Origin: an uncultured Acetatifactor sp.
GTDB lineage: Bacteria; Bacillota; Clostridia; Lachnospirales; Lachnospiraceae
Direction: 5' to 3'
DNA: 64,000 nucleotides
Assembly (NCBI GenBank): GCA_910578215.1
Contig: CAJTPH010000015.1
Span: 1 to 64,000 of the forward strand
The notes beneath the pieces were generated by a model. That model saw only the letters and a program-made list of their open reading frames with translations. It did not search any database and was not told the origin of the DNA. The position numbers were made by a program, and so were the translations under genes. Below, one piece after another: positions 1 through 8,460 of this stretch. Numbering within the stretch: the stretch's first letter is position 1; every line of letters starts with the position of its first letter.

Positions 1-21
1 AAACTCATTTTGTGTGCATCA

Positions 22-56
22 GTGTAACAGTTTAGCCGAAGGCTGAACTGTTACAC
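22..56 (-). terminator. Long hairpin at the 3' end of the Nudix gene
   Basis: Bases 22-37 pair with 41-56 (GTGTAACAGTT with AACTGTTACAC, then AGCC with GGCT and one G-U pair), giving a 16-bp stem closed by a CUUCGG-type loop on the minus strand. The TAA stop of the Nudix gene lies inside the stem. No clear U-run follows on the minus strand, so this may be a transcript-end stabiliser rather than a strict intrinsic terminator. Confidence 0.6.
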
Positions 57-706
57 CTCTGTGCCAACAGCCACGCCATGATATGGACTGCCTGCTGGAA
101 GCCGCCGTCCGCGATCAGCTTTTCGATCTCGGCTGCGGAATATTTCCTGACCTTGAGAAACTCTGTCTCATCCAGGCTCTGTTCCCGGGACTTTCGGCAG
201 CCTGCAGCCATAAAAATGTATGCGTAATTATCGGCGATCGTAGCGTGTGAGGGGACGGTAAGCAAATGCTTCCAATCGTCTGACACATACCCCGTCTCCT
301 CAAGCAGCTCCCGTTTGGCAGCCGCCAACGCGTCTTCCCCTTTAATCGGCTTCCGCCCGGCGGCCTCCAAGCCGTCCTCCTCCGGCAGACTGTCTTTGCT
401 GCCGTTTTCCCTGCAGTCAGTGCGCTCGATCACGCCTGCGGGAAATTCCGTTGTCACTTCCCGGATTCCCTGGCGGAACTGTCTGACACAGAGATAGTTT
501 CCTTCTTCATCCGACGCCACGATCACGGCATAGTCCCTGAGGCTGTAGCTGTAATACGGCTCGAACACGCGCCCGTTGGGAAACCGATAAGCAGATTTCC
601 TGAAATCGATCCACTTGTCCTGTATGATATGCTCCGTGGTAATTTCCTCCCACGCAAGATCCTCCTCCATGTCTTTGTTTTGTTTTTTTCCGTTATTTGA
701 ATTCAT
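32..706 (-). CDS. Nudix hydrolase, ADP-ribose pyrophosphatase-like
   Basis: A 224-residue cytosolic hydrolase of nucleoside diphosphates linked to another moiety, most like ADP-ribose pyrophosphatase. It shows the family's EFPAGVIE strand and the catalytic helix RELLEETG, whose glutamates bind the metal. The usual Gly-x5-Glu spacing of the Nudix box is broken: about 27 residues rich in Glu, Asp and Gly (starting RTDCRENG) are inserted between PAGVIE and KGEDALAAAK. The start at 706 is chosen because GAAGGGAG lies upstream at good spacing; a second Met (670) is possible. The longer upstream reading frame has no ribosome binding site and crosses the promoter. Substrate is inferred from family only. 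Confidence 0.88.
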   Translation of the reverse strand: MNSNNGKKQNKDMEEDLAWEEITTEHIIQDKWIDFRKSAYRFPNGRVFEPYYSYSLRDYAVIVASDEEGNYLCVRQFRQGIREVTTEFPAGVIERTDCRENGSKDSLPEEDGLEAAGRKPIKGEDALAAAKRELLEETGYVSDDWKHLLTVPSHATIADNYAYIFMAAGCRKSREQSLDETEFLKVRKYSAAEIEKLIADGGFQQAVHIMAWLLAQRCNSSAFG

Positions 707-810
707 ACTTTTTCTGCTCCCTTCATAAGACTTTTTCCGGTATATCCCTTTCGGGTGATTGGTCCTTTGGCGAAACGGATATGAAATATTTTCTGTCACA
801 GTGCATTTTC

Positions 811-856
811 TTGCCATGGCAATATTTATTATATCGTATGGCAGCGCCGCCTGCAA
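811..856 (-). promoter_or_regulatory. Sigma-A promoter of the Nudix gene with a palindrome at the start site
   Basis: On the minus strand TTGCAG (856-851) and TATAAT (833-828) are separated by 17 bases. The perfect 12-bp palindrome TTGCCATGGCAA (811-822) falls at the expected transcription start, where a repressor could sit. The binding protein is unknown. The remainder of the 707-1020 gap shows no supportable gene. Confidence 0.6.
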
Positions 857-1020
857 GGAGGGAATGGCTGACAGGGTTCCGGCGGCGCATTGCTTTAACG
901 GAGGCAAAAGCGCGGCGGGGGCCTAAAAAGGTTTTTGGCGTGTCATCAGGAAGAAAGCTGTCGGGTGCTGTGAGTTAGCGTTTTTATAGTAATAAAGCAT
1001 ACATAAAAGACATTTTAGTC

Positions 1021-1049
1021 TTGATTACATAACATTACTGTGATATAAT
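1021..1049 (+). promoter_or_regulatory. Sigma-A promoter of the propeller/solute-binding lipoprotein gene
   Basis: TTGATT (1021-1026) and TATAAT (1044-1049) are spaced by exactly 17 bases. It lies 140 bases before the start codon at 1189, implying a leader of about 130 bases. Confidence 0.75.
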
Positions 1050-1055
1050 AATATG

Positions 1056-1153
1056 CAAGGCATAGCCTTAAACAGCTGATGTTATGAAGCGGATATGATT
1101 ATATCTTTATTAATTTTGAAAGCAAGGCCTTGGGATGGCATTATCCGCTTCAT
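1056..1153 (+). other. Structured 5' leader
   Basis: Two inverted repeats lie between the promoter and the gene: a small AAGGC-ATA-GCCTT hairpin at 1056-1068, and a 12-bp perfect stem ATGAAGCGGATA (1084-1095) with TATCCGCTTCAT (1142-1153) around a 46-base loop. No known riboswitch motif is recognised and there is no U-run after the stem. Confidence 0.5.
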
Positions 1154-1188
1154 GACAAAATATCGTCTTTTGAAAGAAGGGAAACCTT

Positions 1189-3357
1189 ATGAAAAAAATA
1201 CGCTCGATTTTAGCATTGCTTCTTTTCTGCAGCCTTTTTACCGGCTGCAACGGGCAGATAGACAATGGGGACAGCGTATGGCGGGGAATCCGGGCGGGGA
1301 TGGAGGATCTGTCCGCCATTACAGAACGGACAGATTATTATGATATTGTAGCAGAACAGGAACTGATTTTTCAACAGACGCAGGAAAATGAAGAAGTATT
1401 CCCATTCAATATAAAGTCGGCATTCATTAGTATGCAGTTTTATCAGGGGGAGCCGGTGCAGCTTTGGAGGGAACCGAATGTTGGTTCGTCTGGGGAGCTG
1501 CTGTCCTGGGATATTTGTCTGTATGGGCAGGACGGAGACAGGGCGGTTGTGCTACAGGGAACCGATTCGGCATATGGGCACCAGGGTTACCTGGATCAGG
1601 AGGGAAATCTTTATTGGTGGGAGAATTCCGCTACAATTGAATTCCCCAATGGCAAAACGGAAAAAAGAGATACATTTCTGAAAAAGTACAGCCCGTCTGG
1701 GGAGCTTCTTTTTGAGAAGCAGTTTGATTACGGATACAATTTTAAAACGCTTTGCCAGACGGCGGACGGCAGGGTATACCTTATCATAAGCAGCAGGGAA
1801 GGAGAGCCGGGCCGGCTGGGAGAGCTGGACCCTGCCACCGGGCTGGTTACGGAACTGGACGCCGTCCCGCTGGAGCAATATACGGGTAATCTGTATTTGG
1901 GAATATTTGGGGAAAAGCCGGCAATGATTAAATTCCACTCGCAGCTTGGGGGTGAGGTTACGGCATTCGGCGCGGGCGGCGGTTCGGAGGATTTTATTTT
2001 TTCTTTAAAAGGAACCACCTATGTGTCGCCCAAGGGCTTGAGCCTGCAGGACTTCCGGATACTGGAGGATGAAAGCGTGGAGATTCTGTGGGCGTCCAGG
2101 GAGGACGGAAAGGGCTTGTGGGAAAGGCTGCGGATGGAAAAGGTGGAGAAAACGCCCATTGTCCTGAGAGGGCTGACTACCCAGGGCTGGCTTACTGCCC
2201 AGATTAACAGCTTCAACCGACAGAGCAGGGACTATCATGTGGTGATTGAGGACTGCGGGCAGGGAAATGACAGGGAGGACTTTGCGTGCCTGACCAGCAT
2301 TCAGATTGCGTCCGGGAAGGGACCGGACATCCTGTACGGAAGCCTGATGGAGGATTATATTACCGGCATGATTGAAAAAGGGGCTTTGGAAGACCTGCGC
2401 CCCTACATGGAGAGGAGCGGCATCAGTGAGGAGGATTATTTCCCTTTTACCTTCGGTATGTGGCGGGACGGGGACAGGATCTGCGGCGTCAGCCCGGCGT
2501 CGCCCAGTCTGGAAGGGTATTGTATAGACGGCTTTGTTCTTGGCGGGACGCAGGAGCCTGACATTGATACTCTGGTGGATGCCCTGCTTTCCAGGCAGGA
2601 GAAAGCGGTATTTCTAAAAGGGTATGATTCCCTGAGGCTGTTGGAGCTTTTGCTGAAGGGCACGGACACGCTCTGGGGAATGGTGGACTGGGAAAAGGGG
2701 AGCTGCGATTTCAGCGGAGAGCTGTTTTCCAAAATTCTGGAAACGGCAAGGCGGTATGGAGACAACGGAGAAAAAGGTGAGGTAAGCTGTATTGCGCAGC
2801 CGCGTATGCTTATGGCAATTTACCTTTTTGATGACGAAGCGGAGCGGGAGAAGGAGGGCGAGGTTATCTGCGGCATGCTGTTTGACGACGGGTGCCATGC
2901 GGCAGTCACATCTCAATCCGCTTTGGCTGTCAATGCCAATTCTGCCAATAAGGAGGGGGCATGGGAATTTATCTCCTTCCTGCTTGGGGAGGAGGCGCAG
3001 TCAGCAAGCAGCGGTGCTCCGGCGGGCAGAAGGGCTTATGGCGCCTGGGTGGAAGGGGAGAAGGAAAAGCTTTCTGACGGGAAGAAAATTGTTATGATGT
3101 ATACCAAAAGCCTGCCTGATGGAAGTGCGGAAACGTTTGACGAGAGAGTTTATACACAAGAGGATATTACGGATGAGATCGTGGAGGAATATACCATGAT
3201 GATGGAGGACGCGCGCCCCTGTCCCCTCCGCACTGCTCCCATATTGAAAATTATCATCGAGGAGGCGTCGGATTATTTCAACGGAAGCATAAGCGCGGAG
3301 ACAGTGAGCCGGCATGTGGCTAACCGGGTGCAGACCTACCTGGATGAGGGGCGGTGA
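1189..3357 (+). CDS. Lipoprotein with propeller-like N-terminus and solute-binding C-terminus
   Basis: A 722-residue exported protein. The signal peptide ends in a lipobox (LFTGC), so it should be anchored in the outer leaflet of the membrane. Residues of about 60-310 alternate short strands and Gly-Asp turns (such as GYLDQEGNLYWW), like a beta-propeller. From about residue 325 it follows the family-1 extracellular solute-binding fold (ITQ/TTQGW...FNRQS, then SGKGPDILYG), as seen in sugar-binding lipoproteins. No permease or ATPase gene is adjacent, so it may be a sensor or an orphan binding protein. RBS AAGAAGGG precedes the ATG. Ligand unknown. Confidence 0.75.
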   Translation: MKKIRSILALLLFCSLFTGCNGQIDNGDSVWRGIRAGMEDLSAITERTDYYDIVAEQELIFQQTQENEEVFPFNIKSAFISMQFYQGEPVQLWREPNVGSSGELLSWDICLYGQDGDRAVVLQGTDSAYGHQGYLDQEGNLYWWENSATIEFPNGKTEKRDTFLKKYSPSGELLFEKQFDYGYNFKTLCQTADGRVYLIISSREGEPGRLGELDPATGLVTELDAVPLEQYTGNLYLGIFGEKPAMIKFHSQLGGEVTAFGAGGGSEDFIFSLKGTTYVSPKGLSLQDFRILEDESVEILWASREDGKGLWERLRMEKVEKTPIVLRGLTTQGWLTAQINSFNRQSRDYHVVIEDCGQGNDREDFACLTSIQIASGKGPDILYGSLMEDYITGMIEKGALEDLRPYMERSGISEEDYFPFTFGMWRDGDRICGVSPASPSLEGYCIDGFVLGGTQEPDIDTLVDALLSRQEKAVFLKGYDSLRLLELLLKGTDTLWGMVDWEKGSCDFSGELFSKILETARRYGDNGEKGEVSCIAQPRMLMAIYLFDDEAEREKEGEVICGMLFDDGCHAAVTSQSALAVNANSANKEGAWEFISFLLGEEAQSASSGAPAGRRAYGAWVEGEKEKLSDGKKIVMMYTKSLPDGSAETFDERVYTQEDITDEIVEEYTMMMEDARPCPLRTAPILKIIIEEASDYFNGSISAETVSRHVANRVQTYLDEGR

Positions 3358-3413
3358 GGCGCCTTTCCAATTTATAAAGTTTATAAAGAAATTCTAAAAG
3401 CGCTGAAAGTGTC

Positions 3414-3475
3414 TTGACATTTTTTTGAAAAAAAGGTAATGTTAGTTTGCTAACAATTTTAGTTAGCAGGCTAAC
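3414..3475 (+). promoter_or_regulatory. MarR-type promoter/operator with two dyads
   Basis: TTGACA (3414-3419) and TAATGT (3437-3442) are 17 bases apart. Two inverted repeats of form GTTAG-N4-CTAAC follow at 3441-3454 and 3462-3475, 21 bp from centre to centre, so they lie on the same face of the helix. The first overlaps the -10 box. This fits autorepression by the MarR protein encoded directly downstream. Confidence 0.85.
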
Positions 3476-3594
3476 ATTATTTTTTGTGCAGAAGCACAGC
3501 CGTACCTTTTCCTTCCAAAAAATTTACAGAATAAAATATAAAAACAATTTTAAGGAAGGAAGAGAAAAAATTAAATTTAAAAAGGAAGGAGAAA

Positions 3595-4083
3595 ATGGAG
3601 CAGGAGAGACGATTGGGATTCATATTGCGGATGATCCACAATAATATAAAAAATATTATCCGAAAGAGCTCGCCGGAAGGTGAAAAAGGCCCCGGCACAC
3701 AGCTTCAGAGAGGCATTCTGGGCTATCTCTATCATCATCGGGAACAGCCTGTCTACCAGAGAGACATTGAGAAGGAATTCCGTATTTCCAGAGCCACTGC
3801 CACCAACACTCTGCAGGTCATGGAGAGGAACGGCTTTATTGTCCGCAAGGCTCTGGATAAGGATGCCAGGCTGAAACGCATCCAGATGACGGAGGAGGCG
3901 CTGCAGAATCACGGGCAGATCGAAGCGCACATCGATATGATGAACAGGAGGATGCTTCAGGGGCTGACGCGGCAGGAGACGGATGAGCTGTACAGACTGC
4001 TGGACGTGGTCATGAAAAATCTGGAGGAGCTGGACGGAGAGCTTGGCGACAGGACGGACGGTCAGCTTGCCGGGGGGCCTTGA
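3595..4083 (+). CDS. MarR family transcriptional regulator
   Basis: A 162-residue winged helix-turn-helix regulator. The DNA-binding region spans about residues 45-105 (QRDIEKEFRISRATATNTLQ, then a wing rich in Arg and Lys, VRKALDKDARLKRI), and the C-terminal helices would form the dimer interface. RBS AAGGAAGGAG precedes the ATG. It is the first gene of an apparent operon with two ABC exporter half-transporters, and two palindromic operators lie in its own promoter, so it probably represses the operon until a toxic ligand binds. The ligand is not predictable. Confidence 0.92.
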   Translation: MEQERRLGFILRMIHNNIKNIIRKSSPEGEKGPGTQLQRGILGYLYHHREQPVYQRDIEKEFRISRATATNTLQVMERNGFIVRKALDKDARLKRIQMTEEALQNHGQIEAHIDMMNRRMLQGLTRQETDELYRLLDVVMKNLEELDGELGDRTDGQLAGGP

Positions 4084-4138
4084 TTACTAAAGAGAATAAA
4101 AATGAAACAGAATTAATTTCAGGAAAGGAAGTGTAACG

Positions 4139-5998
4139 ATGTTAAAGACATTAGGAGCCCAGATTAAAGAATTTAAGACGGCATCCATTTTGACACCGAT
4201 CTGCATGATAGGGGAAGTGATCATGGAAATGCTCATTCCGCTGCTTATGGCGTCCATCATAGATGACGGCATCAATGCGGAGAACGGGGCAAATATGAAC
4301 CATGTTTATCTGATAGGCGTGCTGATGCTGCTTACGGCGTTGATCAGCCTTGCCTTCGGCATAGGCGGGGGCGTGTTTGGAGCAAAGGCATCCACAGGGT
4401 TTGCACGAAATTTGAGAAAGGCGATGTATGAAAATATACAGACCTTCAGCTTTTCCAATATAGACAAATTTTCCACATCCGGTCTGGTGACAAGGCTGAC
4501 AACGGATGTGACCAACATGCAGAACGCGTACCAGATGATTTTAAGGATGTGTATGCGCGCACCGTTCAGCCTGATCATCGCCATGGCGATGTCCTTTTGG
4601 ATCAGCCCAAGGCTTGCAAGCGTTTACCTGGTGGCGGTGGTGATCCTTGGCGGCGTGCTGGGGCTGATCGTGTCACAGGCGATGAAGCATTTTTCCCAGG
4701 CGTTTCCCAAATACGACGATTTAAACGAGAGCGTGCAGGAGAACGTTTCCGCTATCCGCGTGGTGAAGGCATATGTCCGGGAGGACTATGAAAACACGAA
4801 ATTCAAAAAGGCAAGCGGCAATATTTATAAGATCTTCTGCAAGGCGGAGGGCATCGTGGCATGGAACAGCCCGGTGATGAGCATAACCGTGTATGCCTGT
4901 ATTATCCTGATCAGCTGGCTGGGAGCGCATATGATCGTGCAGGATGAGCTGGAGATCGGAAAGTTGATGAGCCTTCTGACCTATTGCATGAACATACTGA
5001 TGAACCTGATGATGCTGTCCATGATCTTTGTCATGATAACCATGTCCATGGCAAGCGCAAGGCGTATCTGCGAGGTCCTGAATGAGACGCCGGATCTGTC
5101 CAATCCTGCGAAGCCCGTAACGGAGGTAAGGGATGGCAGCATCCGTTTTGACAATGTTTCCTTCAGCTATAAGAAGGACGCGGACACTCCTGTTTTAAAG
5201 AACATAAATCTGGATATCAAATCCGGGGAAACCATCGGTATCATAGGCGGCACGGGAAGCGCCAAGTCCAGCCTTGTGAACCTGGTCAGCAGACTGTACG
5301 ATGTGACGGACGGAAGGCTTCTGGTGGGCGGCGTGGATGTGCGGGATTATGACATGGAGGCGCTGAGAAATCAGGTATCCGTGGTGCTGCAGAACAACGT
5401 CCTGTTTTCAGGAACGATTCTGGAAAACCTCCGCTGGGGCGACAGAGAGGCTACGGAGGAGGAATGCAGAAAAGCATGTATTCTCGCCTGTGCCGACGAG
5501 TTTATTCAGAGGATGCCGGACGGCTACAACACCTTCATCGAACAGGGCGGAACCAATGTGTCCGGCGGACAGAAGCAGAGACTCTGTATTGCCAGGGCGC
5601 TGCTGAAGAAGCCCAGGATTTTGATACTGGATGATTCAACCAGCGCCGTGGATACCGCCACGGACGCCAAGATCAGAAAGGCGTTTGCACAGGAGATACC
5701 CGGCACCACCAAGCTGATTATCGCGCAGCGTGTATCCAGCGTGGAGCACGCGGACAGGATCATCGTTATGCACGAGGGGCAGATAGACGGCTTCGGCACC
5801 CACGAGGAGCTGCTTGCGGGTAATGAGATCTACCGCGAGGTCTACGAATCACAGATGAGCGGCAGCGGTGATTTTGACGAAAATCACGACGATAATAAAA
5901 TCAGTGACGGAAATAACGATAACCAAGGCGGCAGAGACGGTCATGGAAATAACGCTGATGACGGCGGCAAAGGCAGCCATGGGAAAGGAGGCATGTAG
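4139..5998 (+). CDS. ABC exporter half-transporter, degenerate-site subunit
   Basis: A 619-residue fusion of a six-helix membrane domain (about 1-310) and an ATPase domain (about 335-575). It would pair with the next gene product as a heterodimeric multidrug-type exporter, as in LmrCD or BmrCD. The ATPase has Walker A GGTGSAKSS (Ala in place of the usual third Gly), the canonical signature VSGGQ, Walker B LILDD with Asp in place of the catalytic Glu, and IIAQR with Gln in place of the switch His. These changes mark the non-hydrolysing site. The last about 45 residues are rich in Asp, Asn, Gly and His. RBS AGGAAAGGAAG. Regulated with the upstream MarR gene. Confidence 0.93.
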   Translation: MLKTLGAQIKEFKTASILTPICMIGEVIMEMLIPLLMASIIDDGINAENGANMNHVYLIGVLMLLTALISLAFGIGGGVFGAKASTGFARNLRKAMYENIQTFSFSNIDKFSTSGLVTRLTTDVTNMQNAYQMILRMCMRAPFSLIIAMAMSFWISPRLASVYLVAVVILGGVLGLIVSQAMKHFSQAFPKYDDLNESVQENVSAIRVVKAYVREDYENTKFKKASGNIYKIFCKAEGIVAWNSPVMSITVYACIILISWLGAHMIVQDELEIGKLMSLLTYCMNILMNLMMLSMIFVMITMSMASARRICEVLNETPDLSNPAKPVTEVRDGSIRFDNVSFSYKKDADTPVLKNINLDIKSGETIGIIGGTGSAKSSLVNLVSRLYDVTDGRLLVGGVDVRDYDMEALRNQVSVVLQNNVLFSGTILENLRWGDREATEEECRKACILACADEFIQRMPDGYNTFIEQGGTNVSGGQKQRLCIARALLKKPRILILDDSTSAVDTATDAKIRKAFAQEIPGTTKLIIAQRVSSVEHADRIIVMHEGQIDGFGTHEELLAGNEIYREVYESQMSGSGDFDENHDDNKISDGNNDNQGGRDGHGNNADDGGKGSHGKGGM

Positions 5999-6000
5999 TT

Positions 6001-7938
6001 ATGGCGGAAGAAAGAGCGCCCAAGGTAAACCACGGTCCCGGAGGGCCAAGGGGGGCAAGGGGCCCCAGACCCAAGATCGATCATCCCGGCAGACTGTTAA
6101 AGAGGGTGCTGGGCTACACCTTTAAGGACTATGGGGTCCGGTGGGTCATTGTTTTTATCTGTATTGTGACGACGGTGTTTTCATCCCTGCAGGGCACGCT
6201 TTTTATGAGAACGCTGATCGACGATTATATTAAACCCATGCTGGGGCAGCAAAATCCGGACTTTTCGCCTCTTGCCGGGGCAATCGCAAGGGTGGCCTGC
6301 TTTTATCTGCTGGGAGTCATAGCTTCCTTCGTGCAGTCCAGAATCATGATCTATGTGACCCAGGGGACCATGAGAAATTTGAGAAATGATTTGTTTGAGA
6401 GCATGGAGAAGCTTCCTATCAAGTATTTTGACACCCATGCCCACGGCGATATCATGTCCATATACACCAACGATATAGACACCATGCGTCAGCTGATCAG
6501 CCAGAGCCTGCCGCAGCTTTTCAACAGCATGATTATGGTGGTCAGCGTATTGGTATCCATGCTTGTGCTGGATGTGCCGCTGACCCTGGTAACCCTGCTG
6601 ATGGTGGCTGTGATGATTATTGCGGCAAAGAAAATCGGTTCCCAGAGCAGCCGTTTCTTCCTGGCACAGCAGCAGGCGCTGGGTAAATTAAACGGCTGTA
6701 TCGAGGAGACCATGACCGGGCAGAAGGTGGTAAAGGTATTCTGCCATGAGGAGGAGAGCCTGCAGCAGTTCAATGAGCTGAACGACCAGCTCTGCGGCAG
6801 CTCCTATGCAGCAAACAAATTTGCCAACATCATGGGACCTGTCAACGCCCAGCTGGGCAATTTAAGCTATGTGGTCTGTGCGGTTGCAGGGGGCATACTT
6901 GCCATTTCCGGCATATCGGGGCTGACGCTGGGCGAGCTTGCAAGCTTCCTGACCCTGAACAGGTCCTTCATTATGCCTATCAATCAGATCAGCATGCAGT
7001 TTAACAGTATCATCATGGCGCTTGCCGGGGCGGACAGAATCTTTAAGATGATGGATGAAACGCCGGAGATAGACGAGGGCTATGTGGAGCTGGTAAACGC
7101 AAAGAGACAGGCGGACGGAGCTTTAACGGAAAGTGCGGAGAGAACGGGGCTGTGGGCATGGAAGCATTACCATAAGGCGGACAATACCACTACCTATAAG
7201 GAGCTGCAGGGAGACGTGGTCTTTGACCATGTGGATTTTGGCTACACAGACGAAAAGATGATCCTTCACGACATAGAGCTGTTCGCCAAGCCCGGGCAGA
7301 AGATTGCGTTTGTGGGCGCTACCGGAGCAGGCAAGACGACGATTACCAACCTGATCAACCGTTTCTATACTATCCAGGACGGCAAGATACGCTATGACGG
7401 CATCAATATAAACAAGATCAAAAAGGATGACCTGCGCCGCTCTCTGGGGATCGTGCTTCAGGACACCCACCTGTTTACGGGAACCGTCATGGAGAATATC
7501 CGCTACGGAAAGCTGGACGCCACGGACGAGGATGTGGTTAAGGCGGCTAAGCTTGCCAATGCCGACGGCTTTATCCGCAGGCTGCCCGACGGCTACAACA
7601 CCATGCTGCACGGCGACGGCGCAAACCTGAGTCAGGGGCAGAGACAGCTCCTTGCAATCGCCAGGGCGGCGATTGCAGACCCTCCGGTATTGATTCTGGA
7701 CGAGGCGACCAGCTCTATCGACACCAGAACCGAGAAGCTGGTACAGAAGGGCATGGATGCCCTGATGAAGGGCCGTACCAACTTTGTCATTGCCCACAGG
7801 CTTTCCACGGTCAGGAACAGTGACTGTATCATTGTGCTGGAGCAGGGACGCATTATAGAGAGGGGTACCCACGACCAATTGATAGAACAGAAGGGCAAGT
7901 ACTACCAGCTCTATACCGGAAACGCAATGGCGCAGTAA
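6001..7938 (+). CDS. ABC exporter half-transporter, catalytic subunit
   Basis: A 645-residue partner of the preceding protein, starting two bases after its stop, with the RBS AAAGGAGG inside the end of the upstream gene. Six membrane helices are followed by an ATPase with Walker A GATGAGKTT, Walker B VLILDEATS with the catalytic Glu, and the switch His in VIAHR. The signature is LSQGQ rather than LSGGQ, the usual asymmetry of heterodimeric exporters. The N-terminal about 30 residues are Gly/Pro/Arg-rich and basic. An extra segment (about residues 360-400) links the membrane and ATPase domains. Function as drug or peptide efflux is inferred. Confidence 0.93.
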   Translation: MAEERAPKVNHGPGGPRGARGPRPKIDHPGRLLKRVLGYTFKDYGVRWVIVFICIVTTVFSSLQGTLFMRTLIDDYIKPMLGQQNPDFSPLAGAIARVACFYLLGVIASFVQSRIMIYVTQGTMRNLRNDLFESMEKLPIKYFDTHAHGDIMSIYTNDIDTMRQLISQSLPQLFNSMIMVVSVLVSMLVLDVPLTLVTLLMVAVMIIAAKKIGSQSSRFFLAQQQALGKLNGCIEETMTGQKVVKVFCHEEESLQQFNELNDQLCGSSYAANKFANIMGPVNAQLGNLSYVVCAVAGGILAISGISGLTLGELASFLTLNRSFIMPINQISMQFNSIIMALAGADRIFKMMDETPEIDEGYVELVNAKRQADGALTESAERTGLWAWKHYHKADNTTTYKELQGDVVFDHVDFGYTDEKMILHDIELFAKPGQKIAFVGATGAGKTTITNLINRFYTIQDGKIRYDGININKIKKDDLRRSLGIVLQDTHLFTGTVMENIRYGKLDATDEDVVKAAKLANADGFIRRLPDGYNTMLHGDGANLSQGQRQLLAIARAAIADPPVLILDEATSSIDTRTEKLVQKGMDALMKGRTNFVIAHRLSTVRNSDCIIVLEQGRIIERGTHDQLIEQKGKYYQLYTGNAMAQ

Positions 7939-8049
7939 GGCACGGGCAAGCCGTCCGTATAAGTCCGGTTATACATGGATTAACACAGGCCGGATTAAAA
8001 GACCTGCATTTGGACGGCGGAAATACGCCTGTAAAACAATAAAATGAGT

Positions 8050-8106
8050 ATACCCTCCCGGGGATGTGAGCTTAGATGTAAGCCGGCTTCGGGAGGGTAT
8101 TTTTTT
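8050..8106 (+). terminator. Intrinsic terminator after the ABC exporter operon
   Basis: ATACCCTCCCG (8050-8060) pairs perfectly with CGGGAGGGTAT (8090-8100), with an inner GCTTA/TAAGC stem and GATG loop, followed by seven T. The sequence is related to the hairpin at 12475-12536. Confidence 0.9.
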
Positions 8107-8460
8107 CAGGCAGTTATCTTTCTCAGCTGTGGGAGAACGGGTAATAACGTAATCCGGCGCTCAGGATTTTACTTTGCCGGACGAGGCGGGCTTTTCAGAT
8201 GATTGTTTATTCCTGCGGGGGATTTGCTTCAGACTTGAAAAACCGGACGGCTGTGAAAGTCAATATATAAATGGCTGAATTAGGATAGTGAAATATATTG
8301 ATTGGTAATATTGTTTGGACATGGATGGGATTTTTTGTCGATTTTGTCAATTGCTATTTCATTACGAAGAATGTAATATAATAAAAAGATATCACAACTG
8401 GATGATATAAGACAATGTAATACGGAAACAGAGACACATATAAAATATCAGGTGATGTAT
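8107..8460 (+). promoter_or_regulatory. Intergenic region with weak promoter before the propeller lipoprotein
   Basis: A TATAAT box lies at 8377-8382, about 75 bases before the next gene, without a convincing -35 box at 17 bases. AGGTGAT at 8450-8456 matches the anti-Shine-Dalgarno and sets the start below. I see no gene in the AT-rich remainder. Confidence 0.4.

Noticed and set aside
697..978. 93-codon plus-strand frame upstream of the first lipoprotein gene
   Set aside because: Crosses the Nudix promoter and start codon, has no RBS, and its product shows no domain.
7123..7878. 251-codon minus-strand frame
   Set aside because: Antisense to the ATPase domain of the second ABC exporter subunit; no supporting signals.
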